Assembly (NCBI GenBank): GCA_027593035.1
Contig: JAQCJQ010000016.1
Span: 1-33,456, forward strand
Direction of reading: 5' to 3'
Origin: Bacteroidota bacterium
GTDB taxonomy: Bacteria > Bacteroidota > Bacteroidia > Flavobacteriales_D > Sanyastnellaceae
DNA length: 33,456 bases
In this document: in pieces, positions 8,827 through 17,721 of the stretch
How the letters are laid out: each line of letters opens with the position of its first letter
How positions within the stretch are numbered: the stretch's first letter is position 1
Program-made: the position numbers and the translations under genes
The notes under the pieces: generated by a model
Databases searched by the model: none
The model's input: only the letters and a program-made list of their open reading frames with translations
Told to the model about the DNA's origin: nothing

Positions 8827-11800
8827 TCAACGAATCAAGACCACATGGCCTTGGACACTGCGCACCTGGTATTGTTCGCCGCGCAACACAGCCACCCAAG
8901 TGTAAACGCCGTCCGGAGCGAAATAATCGCCATCGATAACATTCCCCTGCCACCAATGCTCGAGAGCTTGGGTTTCAAACACGAGGTTGTTCCAACGATC
9001 GTAAATCTGAAGATCGAGTGAAGTGACATCAGCACTGGTGACCAAGCGCCAAGCATCGTTGTGACCGTCTTGGTCGGGCGTAAACGCTGTCGGAGCGTAA
9101 ACCGACAAGCTCGATGTCATGGTGATGGGGTGACATTGCATGTCCTGGCACCCCAAGGTGTCTTGAACTTCAAGGCAAACTTGGAACGGATTCTGTTGGA
9201 TGTTGCTGGTGTTGATGCTCCAGTGCGCATTGTTGCTGAGAGGTTCATTGTCCAGCGTCCAAAGGTAGCTTAGAGGAGAACTGACATCCGTGATCGAAAA
9301 CTCAATGAGCACACCAACCGATTCAGGCAAAGTGGGGGTGTAGTTGAAATTGGCTACCGGAGGCGGTGTGGCGCACAGTGCTCCGGAATGTATCGTAGAG
9401 TTGGAACAGCCATTTTGGTCCGTGACCGCATAGATCAAGTCGTAGCATCCAGGTAAAGTTGCCGTCAAAACGGCTGTGTTGTTTTGCTCGCTCCAAAGAG
9501 TATAGCCCGTTGCGTCAATGAGCCCAAAGGCACTGTAAGCGGCTCCGGGTTGTGGGTTTCCATCCAACTCGACCAACATGGGCGCACATCCCGTTGCTGG
9601 AGTCGATGTGAAGTCCGTGACAGGAATTGGATGAACGAGGATCTCCACGTCTGTAGAGCTCCCACATGCGCCTGGGATGGAATAGGTGATGGTCTGAATT
9701 CCGGTGCCCGCAATCCCAGGATTGAACATTCCGATCGCATTCAAGCATCCAGAGCAATCCGAACTCCAACTACCGCCAGCGACGTTGCCAATCAGCTCAA
9801 CGGACACTTCATTCAAGCAAATCGCATTGGGCAAGCTGAACGAACTGTTGATGTTTTCCGTTACCGTGAATTCTCCTGTAAAACTCGAGGGGCAGTCACC
9901 GTTCAAAGAATACAGAATGTCCCAGGTTCCCACTCCAGCTATACCCGTATTGAATGTACCGTCGGAGTCCAAGCAAGCCGCGCAGGCACTGGTCCATGTG
10001 CCGCCCATGTTTTGGGGCGACAATAAGATGTCTCCTTGACCGAAACATGCGGAAAGAGGGGAGTCAAATTCAGCACTCGGCGTCGTGATCATTGCCAAGT
10101 TCGAAGTGAGGGTCTCCTGGCAAACACCGAGTGATTCAAAGGTAATTTCTACGGTTTCGCCATTGGATAAGCCGGGGTTGAAGACTCCGGTGTTGTCATC
10201 GATGCAATCGCCACAGGAGGCCGTCCAGATCCCTGGGTTGGATGCGTTCACGCTCAATGCGAAAGGAATGTCCGTGCTGCATATAGGGTCAGGGAAGTCG
10301 AAGGTTAGGGTCTCTTCACTGACGACTTGCAGTTGGATGGAGTCGGGAGACCAAGCACATCCGTCGTTGGTTGCGTTTAAGAGGTACCAACCCGCGTCTG
10401 CTCCGGTGACGTTCATCACCTCGATTTCTGCATTGGCAAGGGTAGAGCCATCGGGAAAAACCCACTCCCATTGCACTCCAGAAAGGCTCCCTTCGGGCGC
10501 AATGGACCAGGCCGTTCCGAGACAAATCTCAGCAACCGATTCGGACAGTTCGACTGCTTCTGTGGCCGCAATGATGACATTGGCTTCAGCAGGAGATGAA
10601 AAGCAGCCTTCGATTTCGGCTTGAACCGTGAACAAGCCGTTGTCAGAGGGCTGTGCGTTGGGAATGACAAGAATGCTGTCGGTTTCGGCCAACAATCCAT
10701 CCGGTCCGGTCCATTGCCATACGGCACCGGGTGTTGAGCAGGATAGCACCAGGTCGGATCCTTCACATGTCGGAGCGTCCCAAATGATCTCGGTGTCTGC
10801 GAAGGCTGGCTGTACGGTCAGAATCAGCGTGTCAGGAGTGATTTCGCATGCTCCTACGTTGCCCGTAACGATGTACATGCCCTCATAGGATTCGTCCACC
10901 GGGCCAATGGTCAAGGTGTTTTGATCCGATTCGAATCCTGAAGGCCCGGTCCACGTGAAAGAAGCGTTTTCAATCGGGTCGACAAACAAGGTGACCAGAT
11001 CATCTGTGCACAAACTATCGCCATCGGTGTACGTCTCAAATTGGTATTGCGCAAAGTCACTGAAATAGCCGTACCGGCAATACCCGGAGGGCGTGCCATT
11101 GATCACTCCCATGTGGAAATAACCCGTAGAGTTTTCAATGCGAGACGCGGATAGAGTGGGAACAAAGGCGGTGGTGGTGATTTGCGCGTACTTCCACAAT
11201 CCGGCGGCTCCAGGAACATCCGTGAACGCCGCGGCTGTAATAAAGGCTGCGTTGCCGTTGAACGTAAAGTCTCCTTCGCTCCCCGCTTGAACCAACAAAT
11301 TGATGGAGAAAGAGGCGTTGGTGGACCGAACAAAGGCCACGTCCCGGGAGCCAGTGCAGCGCAGAGGGGGGAGGATGGCTCCGCCGACTTCGCAACCCAC
11401 TCCGGTCATGTGCAAAACCGTCACGGGCGCTGAAGTTTCATAATAGGCCACAGGAGCGCCCAACACATGGGTGTACGTTTCGCCAGCATTGAGCGTCCAG
11501 GTGGAGACTCCATTGATGAACACTTCGGTGTTGTCCTCTGTGGCCAAGATGAAAACACGATCAGCTCCTCCGAGTTGAACGCCTTTGACGGCGATGTATT
11601 GATCGCCAGCTACGCTGACAGGAATCAATTGGTCTCCAAGCAAATCATAACAGGAGCCTCCAAAGGGTGATCCAACAATCGAGTCATCGCTCATCGTGAC
11701 CGCGATGGGAGCTGAGCTTGTGATGTAGGTGCCTCCTGGATGGGCATTCGCCGCGGTACTAGCCGCTCGCATCGAATAGGTTTCCCCTGCATTGAGGGTG

Positions 11801-12369
11801 ACAGTGAAAGCGACATCAGCGGGATGTCCTGTGAGCGCCACGCTGGGAACAACGGTGATCTGGGTGTTGTCTTCGGTAGCGACCACATCGATCCCTGCTT
11901 TGGACTCGCTGTAGTTGTTGCTCAAATAGTTTTGGAAAGGGGTGTAAAATTCCGTTCCCAATGCCGACGAACCTTTGAGCGTGAAAATGTCCGGATTGTC
12001 GTTGTGATTGACTTCGTAATAGGCGGTGATCGGTGCGTCGGATACGATGTGCAAGCCATAGGTCAACAGGGTATTGACGGGCTTATTTTCGATCATTCCC
12101 ATCCAAGCGGTCAAATTGACGGTTGCGGTTCCGTTGGCAGCTACGCTGATGGTCTGTGCTGGAAAAGCGGCATTGGCCGGTTGCTCAATGGTGATGTTGG
12201 CGGCATCATCAAAGGTCGCGAAGCGGATCACGATGGGGTCGTCTCCATGGCCGTCCCACACTTCCGGTGCTACAAACCAAAACTCCGTGTCCGATTGAGC
12301 CAGTGAAAAACTCGCTAGAGACAAGCAACAAAATGTACAAGCCAAAAGCTTGGTCAAATAATGATTCAT
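8827..12369 (-). CDS. Giant surface protein: IgGFc-binding-type N-terminal domain, Ig-like repeats, CHU_C end
   Basis: The 1180-residue protein starts at the ATG at 12367-12369, giving a signal peptide (MNHYLTKLLACTFCCLSLAS to SLAQ). Extending 30 codons upstream would place a non-signal sequence in front. Residues from about 26 to 450 begin DTEFWFVAPEVWDGHG and match the IgGFc-binding N-terminal domain common in Bacteroidota surface proteins. Ig/PKD-like repeats follow (for example FTWTGPSGFES, WQWTGPDGLLAE). About residues 710-880 hold three CxxC-bearing modules (SCGDC, ACAAC, DCSGC), each followed by a G-x-FN-x-GI/LS segment. The last 90 or so residues (APTAFTPDQDGHNDAW to GHVVLIR) are the gliding-motility-associated CHU_C domain, a T9SS type B sorting signal. 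A cell-surface adhesin or binding role is inferred. The paralogue is at 14282. Confidence 0.9.
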   Translation of the reverse strand: MNHYLTKLLACTFCCLSLASFSLAQSDTEFWFVAPEVWDGHGDDPIVIRFATFDDAANITIEQPANAAFPAQTISVAANGTATVNLTAWMGMIENKPVNTLLTYGLHIVSDAPITAYYEVNHNDNPDIFTLKGSSALGTEFYTPFQNYLSNNYSESKAGIDVVATEDNTQITVVPSVALTGHPADVAFTVTLNAGETYSMRAASTAANAHPGGTYITSSAPIAVTMSDDSIVGSPFGGSCYDLLGDQLIPVSVAGDQYIAVKGVQLGGADRVFILATEDNTEVFINGVSTWTLNAGETYTHVLGAPVAYYETSAPVTVLHMTGVGCEVGGAILPPLRCTGSRDVAFVRSTNASFSINLLVQAGSEGDFTFNGNAAFITAAAFTDVPGAAGLWKYAQITTTAFVPTLSASRIENSTGYFHMGVINGTPSGYCRYGYFSDFAQYQFETYTDGDSLCTDDLVTLFVDPIENASFTWTGPSGFESDQNTLTIGPVDESYEGMYIVTGNVGACEITPDTLILTVQPAFADTEIIWDAPTCEGSDLVLSCSTPGAVWQWTGPDGLLAETDSILVIPNAQPSDNGLFTVQAEIEGCFSSPAEANVIIAATEAVELSESVAEICLGTAWSIAPEGSLSGVQWEWVFPDGSTLANAEIEVMNVTGADAGWYLLNATNDGCAWSPDSIQLQVVSEETLTFDFPDPICSTDIPFALSVNASNPGIWTASCGDCIDDNTGVFNPGLSNGETVEITFESLGVCQETLTSNLAMITTPSAEFDSPLSACFGQGDILLSPQNMGGTWTSACAACLDSDGTFNTGIAGVGTWDILYSLNGDCPSSFTGEFTVTENINSSFSLPNAICLNEVSVELIGNVAGGSWSSDCSGCLNAIGMFNPGIAGTGIQTITYSIPGACGSSTDVEILVHPIPVTDFTSTPATGCAPMLVELDGNPQPGAAYSAFGLIDATGYTLWSEQNNTAVLTATLPGCYDLIYAVTDQNGCSNSTIHSGALCATPPPVANFNYTPTLPESVGVLIEFSITDVSSPLSYLWTLDNEPLSNNAHWSINTSNIQQNPFQVCLEVQDTLGCQDMQCHPITMTSSLSVYAPTAFTPDQDGHNDAWRLVTSADVTSLDLQIYDRWNNLVFETQALEHWWQGNVIDGDYFAPDGVYTWVAVLRGEQYQVRSVQGHVVLIR

Positions 12370-12502
12370 GCAGCAACAGGGCAGTTGGAAATCCGGAACG
12401 AAGATAGCGCTAGACTCCATAGTGTCATAAAAACACCAATCTGCTCCATTGAGTTGCATGCCGATTCAAAACAATGAACAGAAGGCATCCAAGGCCACGA
12501 TC

Positions 12503-14233
12503 TCAGTCATCCAATAAATTAGAAGCGGCACGGATTCTCTTTTCTGGCTGACCACTGAGTCCTTTGAATTTGACGGATTTACCTGATTTTTTCATGGCTA
12601 AGACCGTGTCCTCTAAAGCAGCGACACCACTTTGGTCGACAAAATGAACATCGGTCATGTCGATGACGACCTGGTCAATTTCGACGGGGATTTGGCTCCT
12701 AAGCCCAGCCAAAGCAGAAGCGTTTCCAAAAAAGAGGGGTCCGTGAAGGGATTTGATCAAGACATCTTGAACGTCTTCTTCAGGGTCGATGTGCAAACGA
12801 AACTGGCTGGAAGACCAATCGCCCATGTATTTCATGAATTGGAATGAAGCAATCACGAGCCCTACGGCCACCGCATACACCAATTGCCAAAAAACGGTCA
12901 AGATCAAAACAGCAAGCAAAACAATCCGTTCTCCCCAGCCCATTTTCAACAACCCTCGGAGCCCTTTGTAATCCATAACGCCAATGCCCACGGTAATCAG
13001 GATGCCCGCTAATACCGCGGCGGGAATTTGCGAAGCAATCGGTCCTAAAACGACGATGGTTGTGAAAAGTAGAACCCCTGCGATCATTCCGCTTAGGCGC
13101 GTTTTTCCACCGGCCTGAATGTTGCCGACGGTTCGAATTGTGGCTCCAGCACCTGGAAGGCCTCCAAAAAGGGAAGCGATTGCGTTTCCAATGCCCTGCC
13201 CAATCAGTTCTTTATTGCATTCGTGCTGGGTCCGTGTCATGTTGTCGGCAACGACGCTGGTCAGCAAAGAGTCAATGGCGCCGAGGAGGGCCAGTATCAA
13301 TGCCGTTAGGACATAAGGGCCCAAGTTGGAAAATTGCGGCCAGGTGAACATGCTCCATTGCAACGTGGGCAAGCCAGCTTCAATGCGCGAAATGCTGCGG
13401 TAAGGCAGATCCATGAAAAGGGCAATGCTTGTGATGACGACCAAGGCGACCAAGGCGCTTGGAATGGCGGTGGTGATGCGCTTGAAGCCATAAATGATGG
13501 CGATCGTGGATAAACAGAGTAGCAGTTCCAACCAATTGATATTCCGCATTCCCAGCGGGATATAGCGAATGGCTCCCAAAACGCCTTGACTTTCCTGGCG
13601 AATGATTGCTTTGGCTTCATTGGTGATGTCAGCTTGAGAAAAACTCATGTGATGATGCAAGTCGAAGCCACCTGTGGAGTCTGGTGACTCTTCCACCCAG
13701 GCTTCACTGGCGGATAAAAAGGCATCCTCCACTAAGATGCGCTCGGCAGCCACCCAGTGTGTTTGGATATGCGATTCATCTTCCGCGGGGACATAACCAA
13801 TCGCAGGCAACACTTGAGTGATCAAGATGATGACACCGATTCCAGTCATGAAACCCGATACGACCGTTTGAGGAATGAATCGGATGTACGAACCCAGTTT
13901 GATCATCCCCAGCGCGATTTGAAAAATGCCGGCGAGGAAGAAAACAAGCAAGATCAAAGGAAGCGCATGGGACAGGTCACCTTCTCGGTGAATCAATATG
14001 GCACTAACGACCGAAGCACTCAGGACTGTCATGGGGGCGGTAGGTCCAGAAATCTGAGTGGATGTGCCTCCAAACATAGCGGCGAAAAATGCGATAAACG
14101 CGGCACCAAAAAGTCCTGCCGAAGCGCCAAGTCCAGATTGCTCGCCGAATGCCAATGCCAGCGGAAGGGCAACAACTCCTGCTGTTAAACCACCAAATAA
14201 ATCTCCTTTGAAATGCTTGAAGTTGAACTGCAT
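12503..14233 (-). CDS. SulP family inorganic anion transporter with STAS domain
   Basis: The 576-residue inner-membrane protein carries sulfate, bicarbonate or a related anion. It opens MQFNFKHFKGDLFGGLTAGV, followed by the SulP signature VALPLALAFG and GGTSTQISGPTAPMTV (about 54-70). GLPGAGATIRT in the second half is a conserved SulP segment. A cytoplasmic STAS domain (about 465-576; VDQSGVAALEDTV) ends the protein. Residues about 150-218 form a polar, acidic, His-containing insertion (DLHHHMSFSQ) between membrane segments, longer than the loop in minimal SulPs; I believe a Bacteroidota clade shares it. The ATG at 14231-14233 is chosen over a TTG four codons upstream. It lies between two paralogous surface-protein genes on the same strand, 48 bp downstream of one. 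The transported ion cannot be assigned. Confidence 0.92.
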   Translation of the reverse strand: MQFNFKHFKGDLFGGLTAGVVALPLALAFGEQSGLGASAGLFGAAFIAFFAAMFGGTSTQISGPTAPMTVLSASVVSAILIHREGDLSHALPLILLVFFLAGIFQIALGMIKLGSYIRFIPQTVVSGFMTGIGVIILITQVLPAIGYVPAEDESHIQTHWVAAERILVEDAFLSASEAWVEESPDSTGGFDLHHHMSFSQADITNEAKAIIRQESQGVLGAIRYIPLGMRNINWLELLLCLSTIAIIYGFKRITTAIPSALVALVVITSIALFMDLPYRSISRIEAGLPTLQWSMFTWPQFSNLGPYVLTALILALLGAIDSLLTSVVADNMTRTQHECNKELIGQGIGNAIASLFGGLPGAGATIRTVGNIQAGGKTRLSGMIAGVLLFTTIVVLGPIASQIPAAVLAGILITVGIGVMDYKGLRGLLKMGWGERIVLLAVLILTVFWQLVYAVAVGLVIASFQFMKYMGDWSSSQFRLHIDPEEDVQDVLIKSLHGPLFFGNASALAGLRSQIPVEIDQVVIDMTDVHFVDQSGVAALEDTVLAMKKSGKSVKFKGLSGQPEKRIRAASNLLDD

Positions 14234-14281
14234 GAATCGTTCCAATTAAAATGAAAGTTTGAAATCAATCTACCGAGATTA

Positions 14282-17200
14282 TTAGCGGAGCAAGGTGAGG
14301 CTACCCGTCAGTGTCAGCGGACCAACCTCTGTTATCTCATGGATGCCGTATTGATCTTCGATTGAAAGGATTCCGCTATCCCGAAGAATCTGAATCACGT
14401 AATAGTAAGTTCCATCGGAGGCTTCATCCTCAGTGGGTCGCCATCCGGCTGTGTTTCCAAAGTCATTGGAAGCAAAGACGGCCTGTCCCCATCGGTTATA
14501 GATTGTACAGCTGCTTCCTGGGAAAAAGGACAAGTCTGGAATGTGGAAACGGTCATTGTCCCCATCTGAATTGGGCGTGATGACATTGGGAATGACCATT
14601 TCACAAACGACGGTTTCAACGATAAAGGCACCGGATGCCGATAGATAGCATGGAGGACCGGTTGACAGCTGAACTTCATAGAGTCCATCCGTTGCGACTT
14701 GGATGCCCGCTTCAGAGCTGACAAAAGTGACATTGCCTTGGTCGTCGATGTAATTCCATTCGACCTGGTATGCCCCGTCCAAATTGGGAAGAGAGCAAAT
14801 GGCTTCTGCGCCTGGACAATGGGTTACCGATAAGGTGGGGAAATCAACGGCGATGTTATCCGGTAGCGGCACAACCTCTAAATCAGCGGATACCGATGCG
14901 GACACGCATCCATTCTCGATAGCGTAAACCGTATAGGTCCCGTTGCCTTCAAATGGGACCGAGTCCAAGTTCCATGCGAGCTCATCATATGTGCCGAAAA
15001 AAGTGTGATTCCAGACGACAGTAACCCCGTTGTCTACCTGTGCGGTCAAAGTCGCGCTTCCTCCTTCGCAAATGGGTTCGAAACCATTCAAGATCGGCGG
15101 TGAAGGTGTGTTGAGGACTTGAAGGAAGACGGAGTCTGAAATCATCGGGCAATTGCCGATCTCTCCGCTCAAAATGTACCAGCCTTCGTTGTTGTTTTGA
15201 GCGTTTGTAATGCCGATCGATTCGCCTGTCACATTGCCCAAAGGATGGCTCCATTGCCACGCCGCATTGGAAGGACCTTCTGCAAAGAGCTCCAAGTTTT
15301 CGCCTTCGCATACACTGAAGTCATTCAACGGATTGCCCAATACGTCGACAATGTCCATTTCTCCCGGGATCTCCACTTGGAACGATGCAGCGAGTGGGTC
15401 AGAAAAACAGCCATTGAGCTCGGCTATGACTTGATACAACTGCTCATTTTCCCAGTCCACATTGCTGATAATAAGCGGGTTGTCTTGCCCTATTAAGTTG
15501 CCGTCGGCGTCAAACCAGGTCCAAGTGCACCCGGCGACCGTTGTCTCTGCCGTGAGCGAGGCATCCGCTCCTAAACAAACAGGTGGAGCATCAATGGACA
15601 GGACTTGAGGGGTTGGTGTGATTTCAATCCAAACTGAATCGGTCTGAAGTGGGCAGTTATTGGCCAGGCCATCCAAAATATACCAGCCTGTTTGGTCGAC
15701 TTGTGCATTGGTGATTTGCATGCCCGTTCCGTTGCTGATCAAACCGCCTGATGGAGCGGTCCATTCCCACGATGAAGCCGATGTGTTCAGCGAATTCACC
15801 AGGATGTTGGATCCAGAACAAACAACGGTGGAATCCACATCGATCATGCCTGAAAGCTGAGGTTGCACACTCACGTCCCACGTGGCGACGGGAGAAAAGC
15901 ATCCATGGTCGTTGATTACCAGCGAGTACGTTCCTGAATCGGCAGGTGTGGCGTCCGTGATGGTGATTTCAGGGGCGTCTGGCAATGCCCCCGTTGGTCC
16001 GTACCAATCATACTGAACGGCTCCGGCAGAATCGGTACTCAGGGCAATTGAGGCCCCCTCGCAAAGCCAAGTAGTCCCCTCGATGACGGGCAATTCAGGA
16101 ACGGGGCTGACCGTCAATAAAAGCGTGTCATTGGCAATGGGACACGACCCGACAAAACCTGAGACGACGTATTCACCATTGTCTGATGCGTCGAGCACCC
16201 CTAAATCCAGGGGGTTTCCTTGGCCTGTAAAGCCATTTGGACCGGTCCAGTCGTAGGTCGCACCGATCAGTTCGTTGGCTTCTAGGTCCAGTGATTCCCC
16301 TTCACAAAGGGTGTTGTCCTCAACTTGAACCACATAAGCCTGAGCGGCATAATTGCTAAAATATCCATAACGCGTCCCTGAGCTAGCGCCTCCATGGATG
16401 ATGCCAAGGTGAAATTGGGATGTGCTATTCGAGAGTCTAGAAGCCTGTAGGGTGGGGACAAATGAAGACGCCGTAATGTTGGCATACTTCCAAGCACCGC
16501 CAGTTCCGGGAACATTGTTGAAGTCGCTCGCTTGGACATTGTTCGCGTTGCCATTGAAGGTGAAATCATCTTCGCCACCGGAGGGAACTAAAATCTTGAG
16601 CCCAATGAACTCGTTGGTCGACCGGACAAATGCAACTTCTTGCGAACCCGTGCATACAATCGGAGGCAATAGCGCTCCGCCAACTTCACAGCCAAAGCCG
16701 GTCAAGTGCAATACGTATACAGGTTCGGTTGTGGTGTAATAGGCGGCTGCGGCCGTAAGCGTATGCGTATACATGGAATAAATCGAAGGCAGGGTAGAGA
16801 CCACGTTGCCGTTCAAACTGATGACCGTGCCGGGAACCGTGGGAACGATAAAAACCTTGTCCGGTCCATTGAGATTTCCCTTGATGGCGATGTACTCGGT
16901 GCCAACAATGTTGACGGGTACGATCTGATCGCCCATGATGTCGGCGCAACCTCCATAGGGCGTGCCTTGAACGGAATCATCGCTCATGGTGATGGCAATG
17001 GGCTTGTCAGAGGTTACCGTCGTTCCAGAAGGGTGCTGCGCAGCAAGCGTAGAGGACGCTCGTCCGCTCCAAGTTTGTCCTTCATGCAACAGGATGGTAA
17101 ATGCCACATTAGCGGGGTGGCCAATGATGGCCTTGCGCGGCGTAATGGTCACTGTGGTGCTGTCTTCTGTAGCGACAATGTCAAAGGAGGAAGTGGATTG

Positions 17201-17713
17201 CGAATAGGCATTGTTGAGGTACATCTGAAAGGGTACCACGAAGTCAACGCCCAGGGCATTGGCGCCTTTCAATGCGAAAATGTCGGGGTTGAGATTGTTC
17301 GAAGGGTTCACTTCGTAATAGGCCTCGACGAGGGATGTTGAGGTGATGTGGAGACCGAAATTCAGAATGGAGTTGGCCGGTTTGTTTTCGACTTGGCTCA
17401 ACCAGGGAGCAAGATTTAAGGACGCCACAGCGTTGGCAGCCACGGTCAATGTTTGTGTTGGAAAACTGGAATTCGCAGGCTGCTCCACCGTGATCACAGT
17501 GGGTTCGTCAAAGGTGGCAAAACGCAGGAGGGTGGGGCTGTCTCCGTGGTTGGCCCAAACTTCAGGAGCCACAAACCAGAATTCAGTGTCGACTTGGGCG
17601 CGCAGAGAGGAGGCGGAGGTCATCCACGCGATGCCGATTAGAAGTGCCGGAAACAGGGCGCAAGACAAGCGTTGCAACTTAGAGAGAAGGCCCATTTCAT
17701 TCCGGTTTAACAT
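14282..17713 (-). CDS. Giant surface protein, paralogue of 8827-12369: IgGFc-binding-type domain, Ig-like repeats, CHU_C end
   Basis: The 1143-residue protein has a signal region of about 40 residues ending SSLRAQ, then VDTEFWFVAPEVWANHG. The first 450 or so residues align motif by motif with the neighbour at 8827 (TMSDDSVQGTPYGG, FGCEVGGALLPP, VAFVRSTN, DDFTFNGNA, RYGYFSNYA). The middle is a series of Ig-like modules with YDWTGPNGF, YDWYGPTGALP, WEWTAPSGG and WQWSHPLGN. It lacks the CxxC modules of its paralogue. The C-terminus IPNVITPNSDGDNDRFHIPD to LTGSLTLLR is CHU_C, predicting T9SS export to the cell surface. The start codon lies 8 bp after the acetyl-CoA synthetase stop, so the two may be co-transcribed. 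An ATG six codons in would also leave a good signal peptide. Confidence 0.9.
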   Translation of the reverse strand: MLNRNEMGLLSKLQRLSCALFPALLIGIAWMTSASSLRAQVDTEFWFVAPEVWANHGDSPTLLRFATFDEPTVITVEQPANSSFPTQTLTVAANAVASLNLAPWLSQVENKPANSILNFGLHITSTSLVEAYYEVNPSNNLNPDIFALKGANALGVDFVVPFQMYLNNAYSQSTSSFDIVATEDSTTVTITPRKAIIGHPANVAFTILLHEGQTWSGRASSTLAAQHPSGTTVTSDKPIAITMSDDSVQGTPYGGCADIMGDQIVPVNIVGTEYIAIKGNLNGPDKVFIVPTVPGTVISLNGNVVSTLPSIYSMYTHTLTAAAAYYTTTEPVYVLHLTGFGCEVGGALLPPIVCTGSQEVAFVRSTNEFIGLKILVPSGGEDDFTFNGNANNVQASDFNNVPGTGGAWKYANITASSFVPTLQASRLSNSTSQFHLGIIHGGASSGTRYGYFSNYAAQAYVVQVEDNTLCEGESLDLEANELIGATYDWTGPNGFTGQGNPLDLGVLDASDNGEYVVSGFVGSCPIANDTLLLTVSPVPELPVIEGTTWLCEGASIALSTDSAGAVQYDWYGPTGALPDAPEITITDATPADSGTYSLVINDHGCFSPVATWDVSVQPQLSGMIDVDSTVVCSGSNILVNSLNTSASSWEWTAPSGGLISNGTGMQITNAQVDQTGWYILDGLANNCPLQTDSVWIEITPTPQVLSIDAPPVCLGADASLTAETTVAGCTWTWFDADGNLIGQDNPLIISNVDWENEQLYQVIAELNGCFSDPLAASFQVEIPGEMDIVDVLGNPLNDFSVCEGENLELFAEGPSNAAWQWSHPLGNVTGESIGITNAQNNNEGWYILSGEIGNCPMISDSVFLQVLNTPSPPILNGFEPICEGGSATLTAQVDNGVTVVWNHTFFGTYDELAWNLDSVPFEGNGTYTVYAIENGCVSASVSADLEVVPLPDNIAVDFPTLSVTHCPGAEAICSLPNLDGAYQVEWNYIDDQGNVTFVSSEAGIQVATDGLYEVQLSTGPPCYLSASGAFIVETVVCEMVIPNVITPNSDGDNDRFHIPDLSFFPGSSCTIYNRWGQAVFASNDFGNTAGWRPTEDEASDGTYYYVIQILRDSGILSIEDQYGIHEITEVGPLTLTGSLTLLR

Positions 17714-17721
17714 GAGTCAAA

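Noticed and set aside
8783-8956. N-terminal extension of the DUF2805 protein
   Set aside because: It overlaps the 3' end of the surface-protein gene and lacks family similarity; the ATG at 8780-8782 matches the known start region.
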